This document shows, in pieces, positions 30,869 to 39,818 of a stretch of 64,000 nucleotides of DNA. The notes under the pieces were generated by a model. The model was given only the letters and a program-made list of their open reading frames with translations, searched no databases and was not told the DNA's origin. The translations under genes were made by a program, and so were the position numbers. The stretch's first letter is position 1. Each line of letters starts with the position of its first letter. Origin of the DNA: Candidatus Celerinatantimonas neptuna (GTDB lineage Bacteria > Pseudomonadota > Gammaproteobacteria > Enterobacterales > Celerinatantimonadaceae); the NCBI GenBank assembly GCA_911810475.1, contig OU461276.1, positions 831,001-895,000 on the forward strand. Reading direction: 5' to 3'.

Positions 30869-31588
30869 CTAGTATGAAGCTATATCACCAACTGTATCTG
30901 GGAATATTTCAAATAAACGAGATGCATTAGAGCGATTAGAAGCCAATGAGTCAGCAAAGCGTGTCGGTTTAGGTAATCGATACCCATCCAAACAATGACG
31001 GGTCCAGTACAAAGACTGATCAACCGAAACTTTATTTCCAGGAGAAATATAAAGAGGATTACAACGTAATTTAGAACGCAGTACCCATCCGATTGATTTA
31101 CCTTTATACATCAGGGATTGTCTATCCTGAAAAGACTCCCCCAGAGGTAAGTGTTCACCAACTAAACGGGATTTTGCCACACCTATCGTCGCTATTTGTA
31201 ACGTCCACCCTAAATGAGCCGCATTACCAAAACCTCTGGGATGGGCAATACCCTGCCCATCGACCAATAATAACTGAGGTTTCAAAGGTAACTGCTCCCA
31301 GGCCTTACACAATGCAGGAACCTCCCGAAATGCCAATAATCCTGGTATATATGGCATTTGATTATCAGCAATCGCAATACTGGCAATAACCGGACTCAAA
31401 TCAGACACATTAAAAACACAAATAGCAGCTCTGACCTGTCGGCCACCATCAATTAAACCGATATCAGCACCAGCAATCAACTCCAGAGGTTTATCTTCAA
31501 AATCCGACGTTAATTCCAGTGACATTCGCTGTTGCCATTCTTTGGCTGTTTTCACATTAAATGGCCAACGCCAGTTTAGTAACTCCAT
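30869..31588 (-). CDS. nfi: Endonuclease V
   Basis: A 239-residue deoxyinosine 3' endonuclease that nicks DNA near deaminated adenine. The ATG at 31588 is chosen because AGGA lies 8 bases upstream; the ATG three codons earlier abuts the ribosome site. It carries GADIGLIDGG (first catalytic Asp), YIPGLLAFREVP (catalytic Glu) and LLVDGQGIAHPRGFG (third acid). The position between hemE and yjaG is conserved with E. coli apart from inserted genes. Confidence 0.93.
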   Translation of the reverse strand: MELLNWRWPFNVKTAKEWQQRMSLELTSDFEDKPLELIAGADIGLIDGGRQVRAAICVFNVSDLSPVIASIAIADNQMPYIPGLLAFREVPALCKAWEQLPLKPQLLLVDGQGIAHPRGFGNAAHLGWTLQIATIGVAKSRLVGEHLPLGESFQDRQSLMYKGKSIGWVLRSKLRCNPLYISPGNKVSVDQSLYWTRHCLDGYRLPKPTRFADSLASNRSNASRLFEIFPDTVGDIASY

Positions 31589-31602
31589 ACATTTCATCCT
31601 GA

Positions 31603-32274
31603 TTAACTCAAATAAAAAATATCTGAATCAAACGATGCCAGAATCAAACTCGAATGTTCAAATAATTCATCGACTAGAGACTTAGGCGGCTCTGAGAAAA
31701 CGACTGTAATACCACTACTGTATAATTGTTGCAATGATATAGAATCCAACAAAAGATCTTTTTTAGAGTACTCTGAGTAATCAAAATAGACCGTATCAAA
31801 TAACATTGATTCACACAGAGATTGAAACCGCATATAAAGAGGAGCAGCCAACCATAGTTGAAGTTGACAACTATGTAAACGATACGCAGCCTGATTAAAT
31901 TGTTCTAACGATTGGTTTTCAGAAAGTGATTGAATAATAAGGACAACATTACGCCATGAGAACCGTAATTTAAGCAATCGATCTAACAACACAGTCATTA
32001 AATCTTGATCACAGATTTGTTCTGCTCGCACAGGCAGTAATAAAACCCCACCATTATTTTCAGTGTGTAACCTCGCAATCCCGGCTTCGACCAGAGAAAT
32101 CAATTTTTGATTATCAATCTGAAAACTATTTAGCTGCGCCTGATAGCCAATAAATTTTCGATCCTGATAACGGAATAAAGATCGATAACCGGTGTTATCC
32201 ATTTTATCTATACTAAAATCCATCATCATATCAGCCAATATATCTATGCTGCATACCTCAGAAGATGACAGCAT
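31603..32274 (-). CDS. EAL-domain-like protein lacking catalytic motifs
   Basis: A 223-residue protein I can place only loosely. ATG 32274 is preferred, with AGGAGA upstream; a TTG at 32298 would extend it. From about residue 50 the pattern resembles an EAL fold: YRSLFRYQDRKFIGYQAQLN, a LLLPVRAEQI strand, VLIIQSLSENQSLEQFNQA, and MLFDTVYFDYSEYSKKD at the place of the usual YIKID strand. The EAL, metal-binding and DDFG motifs are not present, so enzyme activity is unlikely. It ends 14 bases before the nfi start, implying co-transcription. It could be a protein-interaction relative of EAL regulators. Confidence 0.5.
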   Translation of the reverse strand: MLSSSEVCSIDILADMMMDFSIDKMDNTGYRSLFRYQDRKFIGYQAQLNSFQIDNQKLISLVEAGIARLHTENNGGVLLLPVRAEQICDQDLMTVLLDRLLKLRFSWRNVVLIIQSLSENQSLEQFNQAAYRLHSCQLQLWLAAPLYMRFQSLCESMLFDTVYFDYSEYSKKDLLLDSISLQQLYSSGITVVFSEPPKSLVDELFEHSSLILASFDSDIFYLS

Positions 32275-32644
32275 AGAATCTCTCCTGAAAATCCTCAATT
32301 GGGGAAAATCACTATACCAGGGCGTGTTGACGTTTAGGTGCCTCTTTTACAATAAAAAAATTCTATAACTCATTCTGAAAACTGGCAGAATAATTAATTA
32401 ACCTTAACTCAAAATAAGAAATCACTATTAAATCGCAATGCATTCATATCGTATCGGACTACTTTCATATACAGGACTGAAAATTGAGAATTCAATCCAT
32501 TATCAAGAAGCTCTTTTATCCCTAGTTAAGGGTTAATGATGAAAATTATATTGATTCATTGCGTCTTTGATGAATAATTGAACATCATCTTGCATAGTAA
32601 AGAATCCCTATCCGAGCTGAAATGTATAACTAAAGGATGACAAA
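32275..32644. other. Divergent promoter region between EAL-like and phosphatase genes
   Basis: About 370 AT-rich bases between divergent genes, presumed to hold both promoters. I see no confident operator, hairpin or small gene. Confidence 0.4.
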
Positions 32645-33490
32645 ATGATCAAAAACTTAGCTTTAGTAACCGGTCTATCGGTACTATTAAGTGGCTGTGC
32701 ACACTTCACTCAAGCTTCTCAGGCAAACAATGCAATTGCCAACCCATCAACACAAAAAGTCACAACAAAAGATCTCAATCAACAGCTCATGATGAGCGTT
32801 TTATGGGTCCAAAAATCAGCGGAATACAGGGCTCTTTGCCATCAGGCATTCAATATCGCCAAACTACGGGTCAATCAATCTTTAAATGAAGATCATCAAA
32901 AACCACTTGCAGTTATTGTGGATATTGATGAAACAATCTTAAACAACTCACCATATGAAGCCTGGCTTATCGGACAAAACCAGGGCTACTCAAGCAAAAC
33001 CTGGCAAAAGTGGGTTAAAGATGCCAAGGCGCAAGCCATACCTGGTGCTGTTAAATTTCTGACTTATGCACGTGAGCATGGGGTTAGCATCTTTTACATT
33101 ACCAATAGAAAAGAAGCCGGACGGACTGCAACACTAAGAAATCTGAGAAAACTTGGTTTCCCAAATGCAAATAACACACATCTACTAATGAAAACAACCA
33201 CCAGTAACAAAGCGCCTCGTCGAAACCATGTCCGGCAAAATTACGACGTTGCTGTTTATATGGGAGATAATCTGGCTGACTTTACCAATAAATTTGCAGG
33301 CAAGCCAATGGCGCAACGAACAAAATTGGTCGAAAAATATCGTAGCCATTGGGGAAATAAATTCATTGTGTTACCCAATCCCGAATATGGTGACTGGGCC
33401 GGTGCTCTTATTCATTACAAATGGGGAGCCACAGCAACTGAAAAAAATAAAATGTATGAACAAGCACTTGAACGCTGGAATGGCCAATAG
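32645..33490 (+). CDS. 5'-nucleotidase, lipoprotein e(P4)-type (HAD class C acid phosphatase)
   Basis: A 281-residue outer-membrane or periplasmic lipoprotein: lipobox LLSGC (Cys18), then a HAD-superfamily phosphatase domain. The nucleophile motif is VDIDETILN (Asp93 and Asp95), the second motif FYITNRKEAG, and acidic metal ligands are in VYMGDNLADF. The e(P4)/Hel proteins of Pasteurellaceae and Vibrio remove phosphate from NMPs and help use NAD or nucleotides. AAAGGATG precedes the ATG. Length is typical. Confidence 0.88.
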   Translation: MIKNLALVTGLSVLLSGCAHFTQASQANNAIANPSTQKVTTKDLNQQLMMSVLWVQKSAEYRALCHQAFNIAKLRVNQSLNEDHQKPLAVIVDIDETILNNSPYEAWLIGQNQGYSSKTWQKWVKDAKAQAIPGAVKFLTYAREHGVSIFYITNRKEAGRTATLRNLRKLGFPNANNTHLLMKTTTSNKAPRRNHVRQNYDVAVYMGDNLADFTNKFAGKPMAQRTKLVEKYRSHWGNKFIVLPNPEYGDWAGALIHYKWGATATEKNKMYEQALERWNGQ

Positions 33491-33724
33491 CATTGGGATA
33501 TATCCCGGGAATTAACACCTGATTCAAAAGCAGCTTATCATAAGCATTTATGGCAAGCTGCTTAACTTCATGTTGTTAACCTTAAGCATGCTTAACTGGT
33601 CTTAAATATAACACGACAAAACACAGGTCATTCAGATAACGCCGTTATTGATCAATAATCCATAATCAATACACCAAAGTGTAATGCTCATTAATCACGG
33701 CACATCACATACTCTGAATTTTTA

Positions 33725-34504
33725 TCATGCCGTAAAGATCTTCACAGCTATAGCCATCAGAAGAATCGCAAAAAGCCTCTTGAGTAAAAGCTGAGGCCAA
33801 CGATGGGAAAGACGAGCCCCCAATCTTGCACAAAAAGAACTGGTCAAAATAATCCCAAGCCATGCAGGCAAGTAAATATATCCCAAACTCCATGAAGGTA
33901 ACCCTTGCTGATGCCACCCACTCACTGCATAACCAATAGCCCCCGTCACTGCAATAGGTAAGCTACATGCTGCTGAAATCCCTGCAGCTTTTTTCATTGG
34001 ATGTCCACAGTAGGTCAGAAAAGGTACGGATACAGAACCGCCTCCTACTCCAAACAAAGCCGATTTAAATCCGATAAAACTTCCAACCAGCGCAGTAACC
34101 CACTTTGCAGGCATAGATCTTTCACTGACACACTGACGGGTAAACAACATTTTTAAAGAAATCAGAACAAGATAAATTCCAAATAGGAATTCAAGCAACT
34201 GTCCATTCATCCAATGAGCTAATACCGCTCCAATTATTGTTCCGATAATAATCCCTGTACTCATCTGCCGAACAATTGACCAGTCCACTCCCCCGTTTTT
34301 TTGATGACCATAAGTCGAATTAGCGGCTGTAATAATAATGGTCGCTAAAGACGTGCCCATAGCCATATGAATCGCTAAGTTTGCAGGGAAATACCAGCTA
34401 AAGGCAAACACCAATACAGGGACAATGAGCAGTCCTCCGCCAATACCGAATAACCCAGATAAAAGCCCGGCACTAGCTCCAAGACACAAATAGATCAACA
34501 ACAT
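33725..34504 (-). CDS. TauE/SafE-family sulfite exporter-like permease
   Basis: A 259-residue inner-membrane protein with about eight hydrophobic helices. Two copies of the family repeat are visible: SGLFGIGGGLLIVPVLV in the first helix pair and KSALFGVGGGSVSVPFLTY in the second. The family includes exporters of sulfite, sulfoacetate and other small organic anions; the substrate here is unknown. It lies between hemE and the phosphatase gene and is not part of the E. coli arrangement at this site. Confidence 0.85.
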   Translation of the reverse strand: MLLIYLCLGASAGLLSGLFGIGGGLLIVPVLVFAFSWYFPANLAIHMAMGTSLATIIITAANSTYGHQKNGGVDWSIVRQMSTGIIIGTIIGAVLAHWMNGQLLEFLFGIYLVLISLKMLFTRQCVSERSMPAKWVTALVGSFIGFKSALFGVGGGSVSVPFLTYCGHPMKKAAGISAACSLPIAVTGAIGYAVSGWHQQGLPSWSLGYIYLPAWLGIILTSSFCARLGARLSHRWPQLLLKRLFAILLMAIAVKIFTA

Positions 34505-34701
34505 AAAATTTCCTACGAAGATAGACTATCCGCTTAAATGGAGTTTTCCTTCATAAAAGCGGATTAATATCCGAATCTGTTTATCTCGAAATAATAACGA
34601 TTGCCTATCGCGCCTTTTTTAGTAAGTTACCGACCATAGAAGACAACGACACAACCGATTCTGACTATAAAATATCAAAGAGATATAACAGCAATACGAC
34701 A

Positions 34702-35766
34702 TCAGTCGTGATAAAGGGCACTAAGCCGATGAACAGCCTCTACAAAAACACCGGCATGTTCAGGGGGAACATCTTGGTGAATGCCGTGCCCCAGATTAAA
34801 TACATGACCAGAACCATGACCAAAACGCCCAAGAAGGCGGCCGACTTCATTCTCAATTGCTTTTTCCGGAGCATATAGCATAGATGGATCCATATTCCCT
34901 TGCAGAGCCACTCGATCACCAACTCGCTGACGTGCATCTTTTAGATCCGTAGTCCAGTCAAGTCCTATCGCATCACAGCCTGTATCTGCTATCCATTCCA
35001 GCCATTGCCCACCATTTTTAGTAAATAAAGTAATCGGAACTTTCCGGCCTCTGGCCTCGCGAGTAATACCATCAACAATCTGTTGCATATAATCGAGCGA
35101 AAAACGACGATAGCAATCCGGACTCAAAACACCGCCCCATGTATCAAAAATCATAAGCGATTGCGCACCAGCATCTACCTGTGCATTCAGATAAACAGTC
35201 ACAGACTGAGCCAATTTGTCTAATAACTGGTGCAATAGCTGAGGATCGGAGTACATCATTTTTTTGATTTTACTAAACTGCTTTGTTGATCCCCCTTCAA
35301 CCATGTAGGTGGCTAATGTCCAGGGACTCCCCGAAAAGCCAATCAAAGGAACTTGTCCTTCTAATTCCCGATAGATAGTCCGTACAGCATTAGTGACATA
35401 ACTCAATTCGCCTTCAGGATCAGGAACCGGCAATACAGAAATATCATGGGCACATCGAACCGGACGTTCAAAACAAGGACCTTCCCCGGCAGAAAAATAA
35501 AGCCCCAACCCCATTGCATCAGGAATTGTTAAAATATCAGAAAATAAAATAGCAGCATCTAAAGAATAACGACGCAACGGTTGTAAAGTCACTTCACACG
35601 CCAATTCAGCACTACGACAAAGTGTCATAAAATCACCGGCCTGCGCCCGGACTGCCCGATATTCAGGCAGGTACCGTCCCGCCTGACGCATCATCCAAAC
35701 TGGAGTTATATCAACGTCTTGTCGTAATAATGCACGCAGATAACGATCATTCTTTAACATACTCAT
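34702..35766 (-). CDS. hemE: Uroporphyrinogen decarboxylase
   Basis: A 354-residue cytosolic enzyme that converts uroporphyrinogen III to coproporphyrinogen III in heme synthesis. It shows the N-terminal signature [16 protein letters not shown], the catalytic Asp in [14 protein letters not shown], the second signature [17 protein letters not shown], and the C-terminal FNLGHGI block. It lies 135 bases downstream of nudC, as in E. coli, and may share its transcript. Confidence 0.97.
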   Translation of the reverse strand: MSMLKNDRYLRALLRQDVDITPVWMMRQAGRYLPEYRAVRAQAGDFMTLCRSAELACEVTLQPLRRYSLDAAILFSDILTIPDAMGLGLYFSAGEGPCFERPVRCAHDISVLPVPDPEGELSYVTNAVRTIYRELEGQVPLIGFSGSPWTLATYMVEGGSTKQFSKIKKMMYSDPQLLHQLLDKLAQSVTVYLNAQVDAGAQSLMIFDTWGGVLSPDCYRRFSLDYMQQIVDGITREARGRKVPITLFTKNGGQWLEWIADTGCDAIGLDWTTDLKDARQRVGDRVALQGNMDPSMLYAPEKAIENEVGRLLGRFGHGSGHVFNLGHGIHQDVPPEHAGVFVEAVHRLSALYHD

Positions 35767-35901
35767 GCAGATTCCTACATTCTCAAGGATTATCCCAAAC
35801 AGGTATCATCATTCTCAATGGAAGCCTCATCATACATGTAACCCTGTCCACTATAAAATCTCAACTGACCTGAGCCTACTATAAAAAACGTTTTTAACAT
35901 A

Positions 35902-36756
35902 TTACACAGACAGGTCACTTCGGATTTGTTCAGCAAGTTCATCAATAATACGTCTGGCAATCGTTCCATGAGCGGGTAACTGAGGCAGAGCATCAATTGA
36001 AAACCAGTTAGCCTCATGAAGCTCGCTATGTTGTATGATTAATTCACCATCAACATAATCCGCCCAAAACGCAACCATCATTGAATGAGGGAAAGGCCAG
36101 GACTGACTGCCTGCATAGCGTAAATTAGTCACGGTTAATCCAACTTCTTCATGAACTTCTCGCCTAACACACTGCTCAAGAGTTTCACCCGCTTCAGCAA
36201 AACCTGCTATAGCCGTAAAAACATAACGATGACTACGCGCATGACGTTTATGGCAGGCTAAGAGAATCTCCTGCCCTTTTCGAATCGCGACAATAATACT
36301 TGGAGAAATTCTGGGATAAGCCCGAAACCCACATTCAGGACATTGCATCGCCAGTTCCCAGTCAACACGTTCCATCACTCGTCCACACTGGCCACAAAAA
36401 CGGTGTGTTTTTAGAAATAAGCCTTGCTGCATTGCCTGACTGGCCAACTGAAAAAAAGGCTCTTTTAATTCACTTAACAAATTATACAGAGGTATCCATT
36501 CTCCTACTCCCAAATCAATGGGGCTCTCCAATTCAAGCCGGTAACAAGGCTCCCCCAGATAATCGGTGAAATATTCGGCCTGGGACAACCATGTTGATGA
36601 AACGACCATATCATCAAAATGACCAAAGGGAATCCTTACCCCCTGAGGAATACACAGAAGCTGTTGCTGACATGTTAAAAACCACCAGCCGGCCAACGAA
36701 TCGGAAGATAAACAAACACGAGATTCCACGGATATAGATCTCCTTCTTCGAATCAA
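35902..36756 (-). CDS. nudC: NAD(+) diphosphatase / NAD-capped RNA hydrolase NudC
   Basis: A 284-residue Nudix enzyme that hydrolyses NAD(H) and removes NAD caps from RNA. The zinc ribbon has Cys121, Cys124, Cys139 and Cys142. The Nudix box is at 185-206, with GETLEQCVRREVHEEVG and all metal-binding Glu residues. The SQSWPFPHS motif after the box, typical of NudC, selects NADH. It is divergent from rsd, as in E. coli. Confidence 0.95.
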   Translation of the reverse strand: MIRRRRSISVESRVCLSSDSLAGWWFLTCQQQLLCIPQGVRIPFGHFDDMVVSSTWLSQAEYFTDYLGEPCYRLELESPIDLGVGEWIPLYNLLSELKEPFFQLASQAMQQGLFLKTHRFCGQCGRVMERVDWELAMQCPECGFRAYPRISPSIIVAIRKGQEILLACHKRHARSHRYVFTAIAGFAEAGETLEQCVRREVHEEVGLTVTNLRYAGSQSWPFPHSMMVAFWADYVDGELIIQHSELHEANWFSIDALPQLPAHGTIARRIIDELAEQIRSDLSV

Positions 36757-36866
36757 ACTATCAGTATTTCGACAACAAACTTGACCCGAACATCGAATTC
36801 AACCACAGTTAATCATGGTCTGATTAAAGATTTATTCCGACACACTTTTCATGCCGGAGGTTATTT

Positions 36867-37334
36867 ATGCTCAAACGCACAGCCCAAACACAAGCCCAGT
36901 GGAGAGGCAAAAGTCAACACATCGATAACTGGCTAGAAACCAGAAAACAATTGTTAGTTGAATATTGTCAGCTCATCGGACAAAAACAAGATAAAATTCC
37001 TAACCAACTTCCTGATATCGAAATGATAGGGCATTTTTGTAATCATTTAGTCGATTATGTTTCTACAGGCCATTTTCGTATATTCGATCAAATGACTCAG
37101 GATTGCCAGAACTACCAGAGAGTTCAACTTCTCATTGAAGAACTCGCGCCAACAACGGATGCGGCTCTTGATTTTTATGACCGTTTCAGCATTCTCAATG
37201 AACAGGTTCCTTTAATTGATTTTGACCATGAGTTAAATCAACTAGGTGAAAAATTAGAACTTCGATTCAGCATCGAAGATCAACTACTTAAGGAATTATA
37301 TCAATATATCGTTAATGGAATGCAACTGGCTTAA
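36867..37334 (+). CDS. rsd: Regulator of sigma 70, Rsd
   Basis: A 155-residue all-helical anti-sigma factor of the Rsd/AlgQ family that binds region 4 of sigma-70 and modulates RNA polymerase in stationary phase. It contains NWLETRKQLLVEYCQLIG, CNHLVDYVSTGHFRIF and LGEKLELRFSIEDQLL. GGAGG lies 9 bases before the ATG. Its placement divergent from nudC matches E. coli. Confidence 0.92.
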   Translation: MLKRTAQTQAQWRGKSQHIDNWLETRKQLLVEYCQLIGQKQDKIPNQLPDIEMIGHFCNHLVDYVSTGHFRIFDQMTQDCQNYQRVQLLIEELAPTTDAALDFYDRFSILNEQVPLIDFDHELNQLGEKLELRFSIEDQLLKELYQYIVNGMQLA

Positions 37335-37340
37335 CCAATA

Positions 37341-37369
37341 TGAAAAAAGGCCATTCAGACCTTTTTTCA
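37341..37369. terminator. Bidirectional terminator between rsd and fkpA
   Basis: TGAAAAAAGG and CCTTTTTTCA flank a CCATTCAGA loop. The A and T tracts give a U run in either direction, so it can stop both convergent transcripts. Confidence 0.8.
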
Positions 37370-37382
37370 ATGGTTCAGAATA

Positions 37383-38156
37383 TTACTTAGATGAGTGGGA
37401 CTTAGTATTTTTTGCTTCCTGATGATGTTTAATACCTAACAACTCAACTTCGAAGATTAATGTTGAATTAGCAGGAATAGGACCAGCTTTAGTATCACCA
37501 TAGGCTAATTTAGCAGGAATAAAGAATTTATATTTCGCTCCGACATGCATTAACTGCACCCCTTCACTCCAGCCCGGAATCACCCGATCTAAAGGAAACG
37601 TAATTGGTTTTCCACGATCATAAGAACTATCAAATTTCTTACCATCAATTAATGTCCCTTTGTAATTAACGGTTACCGTATCATCAGCTTTAGGACGAAG
37701 TCCTTTACCTTTACGTAATACTTTATATTCCAATCCTGATTTTGTAGTGATCACACCATCTTTTTTAGCGTTTTCTTTCAGGAACTTCTCACCCGCTTCT
37801 TTAGCCGCTTTAGCATCTTTGGCTTCTTTATCTTTCACGAGCTTTGTCATTTGCGCTTGCATTTTTTGCAACGACTGCGTGATCTGTTTATCTGACAACT
37901 GATTTTTACCGTTAAGGCCTTCTTTTACACCGGCTAAAATCAATTTACGATCAAGCTTCAAACCCAGTTTTTCTTGCTGCTTCAAAGTCCGATCCAAATA
38001 ATGAGAAACAGATGCTCCAATTGCATATGCTTCTTTTTGCGCATCTGTTTTTAATTCCACTTTAGTCGCAGTATCTGGCTTTTTGTTTTGATACTGACAG
38101 CCACCTAACATTAAAACAGACGCTGCCAATAGGGATACTGCAAAATACTTTTTCAT
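37383..38156 (-). CDS. fkpA: FKBP-type peptidyl-prolyl isomerase FkpA, predicted lipoprotein
   Basis: A 257-residue periplasmic foldase. Residues 30-130 form the helical dimerisation/chaperone domain, rich in Lys/Ala/Glu (LSDKQITQSLQKMQAQM and the AKDAKAAKEAGEKFLKENA helix). Residues 135-245 are the FKBP domain with VTVNYKGTLIDGKKFDSSY, VIPGWSEGVQLM and FIPAKLAYGD. The signal peptide ends in a lipobox, LMLGGC, so the protein is probably lipidated, unlike soluble E. coli FkpA. It is convergent with rsd and divergent from the beta-propeller gene. Confidence 0.9.
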   Translation of the reverse strand: MKKYFAVSLLAASVLMLGGCQYQNKKPDTATKVELKTDAQKEAYAIGASVSHYLDRTLKQQEKLGLKLDRKLILAGVKEGLNGKNQLSDKQITQSLQKMQAQMTKLVKDKEAKDAKAAKEAGEKFLKENAKKDGVITTKSGLEYKVLRKGKGLRPKADDTVTVNYKGTLIDGKKFDSSYDRGKPITFPLDRVIPGWSEGVQLMHVGAKYKFFIPAKLAYGDTKAGPIPANSTLIFEVELLGIKHHQEAKNTKSHSSK

Positions 38157-38275
38157 TCCGAGTCCTCCGGACCTATTTCAAAATACCTAACGACAACTTT
38201 TATGATATATAACAATTGTTGTCTAATTTATCATACGTGGCCTATACTAGCCTCTATCGCCTTATGTAGAAAGTC

Positions 38276-39280
38276 ATGGATACTGTTTTCATTAATAAAT
38301 ATTTCTTAAACAAATTTTGGCTTATCGTATTTTGTACCATATTGACGGCTCTAACCGGGTGTTCACCAAATAAACAGGCTGTAAAAACGATAAAGCAAGA
38401 TTCTGATGGCGTTTATGCATCTGCATTATCTGATGATGGCAGTCTTAGCCTCATGTCGACCAATGACCAGCAATTAACGCTCTGGCAACTAGAGCCAATA
38501 CCCAAGCTCCGATTTCGCTGGCAACAGAAATCCAGAAATAATGTCTTTATTGTTAAATTTTCACCACAACATCAATTTGCAATTTCTGCATCCAGACATG
38601 ACTTTGCTGTATGGTCAACGAAAAATGGGCATTCATTAGGCTACTGGTCAATCTCGGAATCCGTCATTCGGGATATTGCAATTTCAGCTAATGGTCAGAT
38701 CGTATTAGCCGGGCTTGAAGATGGAAAAGTAATCGCCGTAAATCTGAAAACAGGCCGCCGCCTGGAATTTTTGGGCCATACAGAAGCAATAAATGAAGTT
38801 CGTCTTTCCGCCAATGGCTTATATGCATTTACTGCCGGAAATGGCGGCAATGCACTGCTTTGGAATACTCAGACAGCACAAATTGTTAGCCGTTTTAAAC
38901 TACCTGGCCGTATTACTCAGATTGCATTCGATAAAGAGGGCCACTACGCATTTATTGCCGACAGTCATAATCACGCATTCATATATCGGATCCCAGCCAA
39001 TCAAAAAATTAGTCATCTGTCCATTCATACAAGGCAACAAATATTTACTTGTGCCCGTTTTGTCAATCATGCAAAATGGCTACTCACAGGCTCACCCAGC
39101 CGAAAATTGCAATTATGGGATAGACAAACAGGTCAGTTGCTACAACAATGGCAAGTTGGTTTAAATACAAAACGAAGACCAGCGAGTGCAATTGTATTTG
39201 ATGCAACGCTATCCAGACATGACCAAATTGTCAGTTCTAGTTCCAGTGGGCTCATCGAGTACTGGAACATACACCAATAG
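38276..39280 (+). CDS. WD40-like beta-propeller lipoprotein
   Basis: A 334-residue lipoprotein: N-terminal helix FWLIVFCTILTALTGC with its lipobox Cys, then a series of WD40-like blades. The blades are recognisable by recurring patterns such as VYASALSDDGSLSLMSTNDQQLTLW, VRLSANGLYAFTAGNGGNALLWN, and ARFVNHAKWLLTGSPSRKLQLWD. A gene of this kind next to slyX and fkpA is familiar in Vibrio and Aeromonas, but its function is unknown. It stops 6 bases before slyX, so the two are co-transcribed. Confidence 0.8.
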   Translation: MDTVFINKYFLNKFWLIVFCTILTALTGCSPNKQAVKTIKQDSDGVYASALSDDGSLSLMSTNDQQLTLWQLEPIPKLRFRWQQKSRNNVFIVKFSPQHQFAISASRHDFAVWSTKNGHSLGYWSISESVIRDIAISANGQIVLAGLEDGKVIAVNLKTGRRLEFLGHTEAINEVRLSANGLYAFTAGNGGNALLWNTQTAQIVSRFKLPGRITQIAFDKEGHYAFIADSHNHAFIYRIPANQKISHLSIHTRQQIFTCARFVNHAKWLLTGSPSRKLQLWDRQTGQLLQQWQVGLNTKRRPASAIVFDATLSRHDQIVSSSSSGLIEYWNIHQ

Positions 39281-39286
39281 TATTTT

Positions 39287-39505
39287 ATGAAAACAACAGA
39301 ACTCGAAAAACGAATCGAACAATTGGAAAGTCAGCTAACATTCCAAGATGATACCATTAGCCAACTCAATGAAGCTTTGAGTATCCAGCAGATACAAATC
39401 AGCAAACTCACCAGGCAATTACAGCTACTTTCTGACAAATTAAAAGAAATACAACCAACACAATTAGCTTCTGCGGCAGAAGAAACACCGCCCCCCCATT
39501 ACTAG
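39287..39505 (+). CDS. slyX: SlyX protein
   Basis: A 72-residue coiled-coil protein of the SlyX family: LEKRIEQLESQLTFQDDTI, then QLNEALSIQQIQISKLTRQL and a C-terminal PPPHY. Function is unknown. Proximity to fkpA is conserved in gammaproteobacteria. Confidence 0.92.
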   Translation: MKTTELEKRIEQLESQLTFQDDTISQLNEALSIQQIQISKLTRQLQLLSDKLKEIQPTQLASAAEETPPPHY

Positions 39506-39565
39506 GACTAACAACACCGAGCCAAGAGCGACTAATCTCGAGTGATAATTCCGGCAGTTTTAACG

Positions 39566-39748
39566 TTAGGGCTTAAACAAAGCAATCGGTTCGCCCACTT
39601 TTTTCTTTGACTCAACAGGTTGCTGCTCACGATATCCACAAACCACACAAATCACTTCACTATGCCCTGAATCATCAACAGTAACAGCCAGTGAATCCTG
39701 TTCATGACATTTAGGGCAAACAGCCCCTGCAATAAAGCGCTGCTTCAT
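39566..39748 (-). CDS. yheV: YheV-type zinc-ribbon protein (DUF2387)
   Basis: A 60-residue protein with two CxxC knuckles (CPKC and CVVC) in a zinc-ribbon arrangement, opening MKQRFIAGAVCPKC and ending with a basic tail. It matches YheV, whose gene sits near yheS and slyX in E. coli. Function is unknown. It is divergent from yheS with a 70-base gap. Confidence 0.9.
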   Translation of the reverse strand: MKQRFIAGAVCPKCHEQDSLAVTVDDSGHSEVICVVCGYREQQPVESKKKVGEPIALFKP

Positions 39749-39818
39749 TGGTCATCCTTCGACACGATGTCGGTTTTTAAGTTATCATGCATCTATTATT
39801 ACACAATAGAAAAATAAA

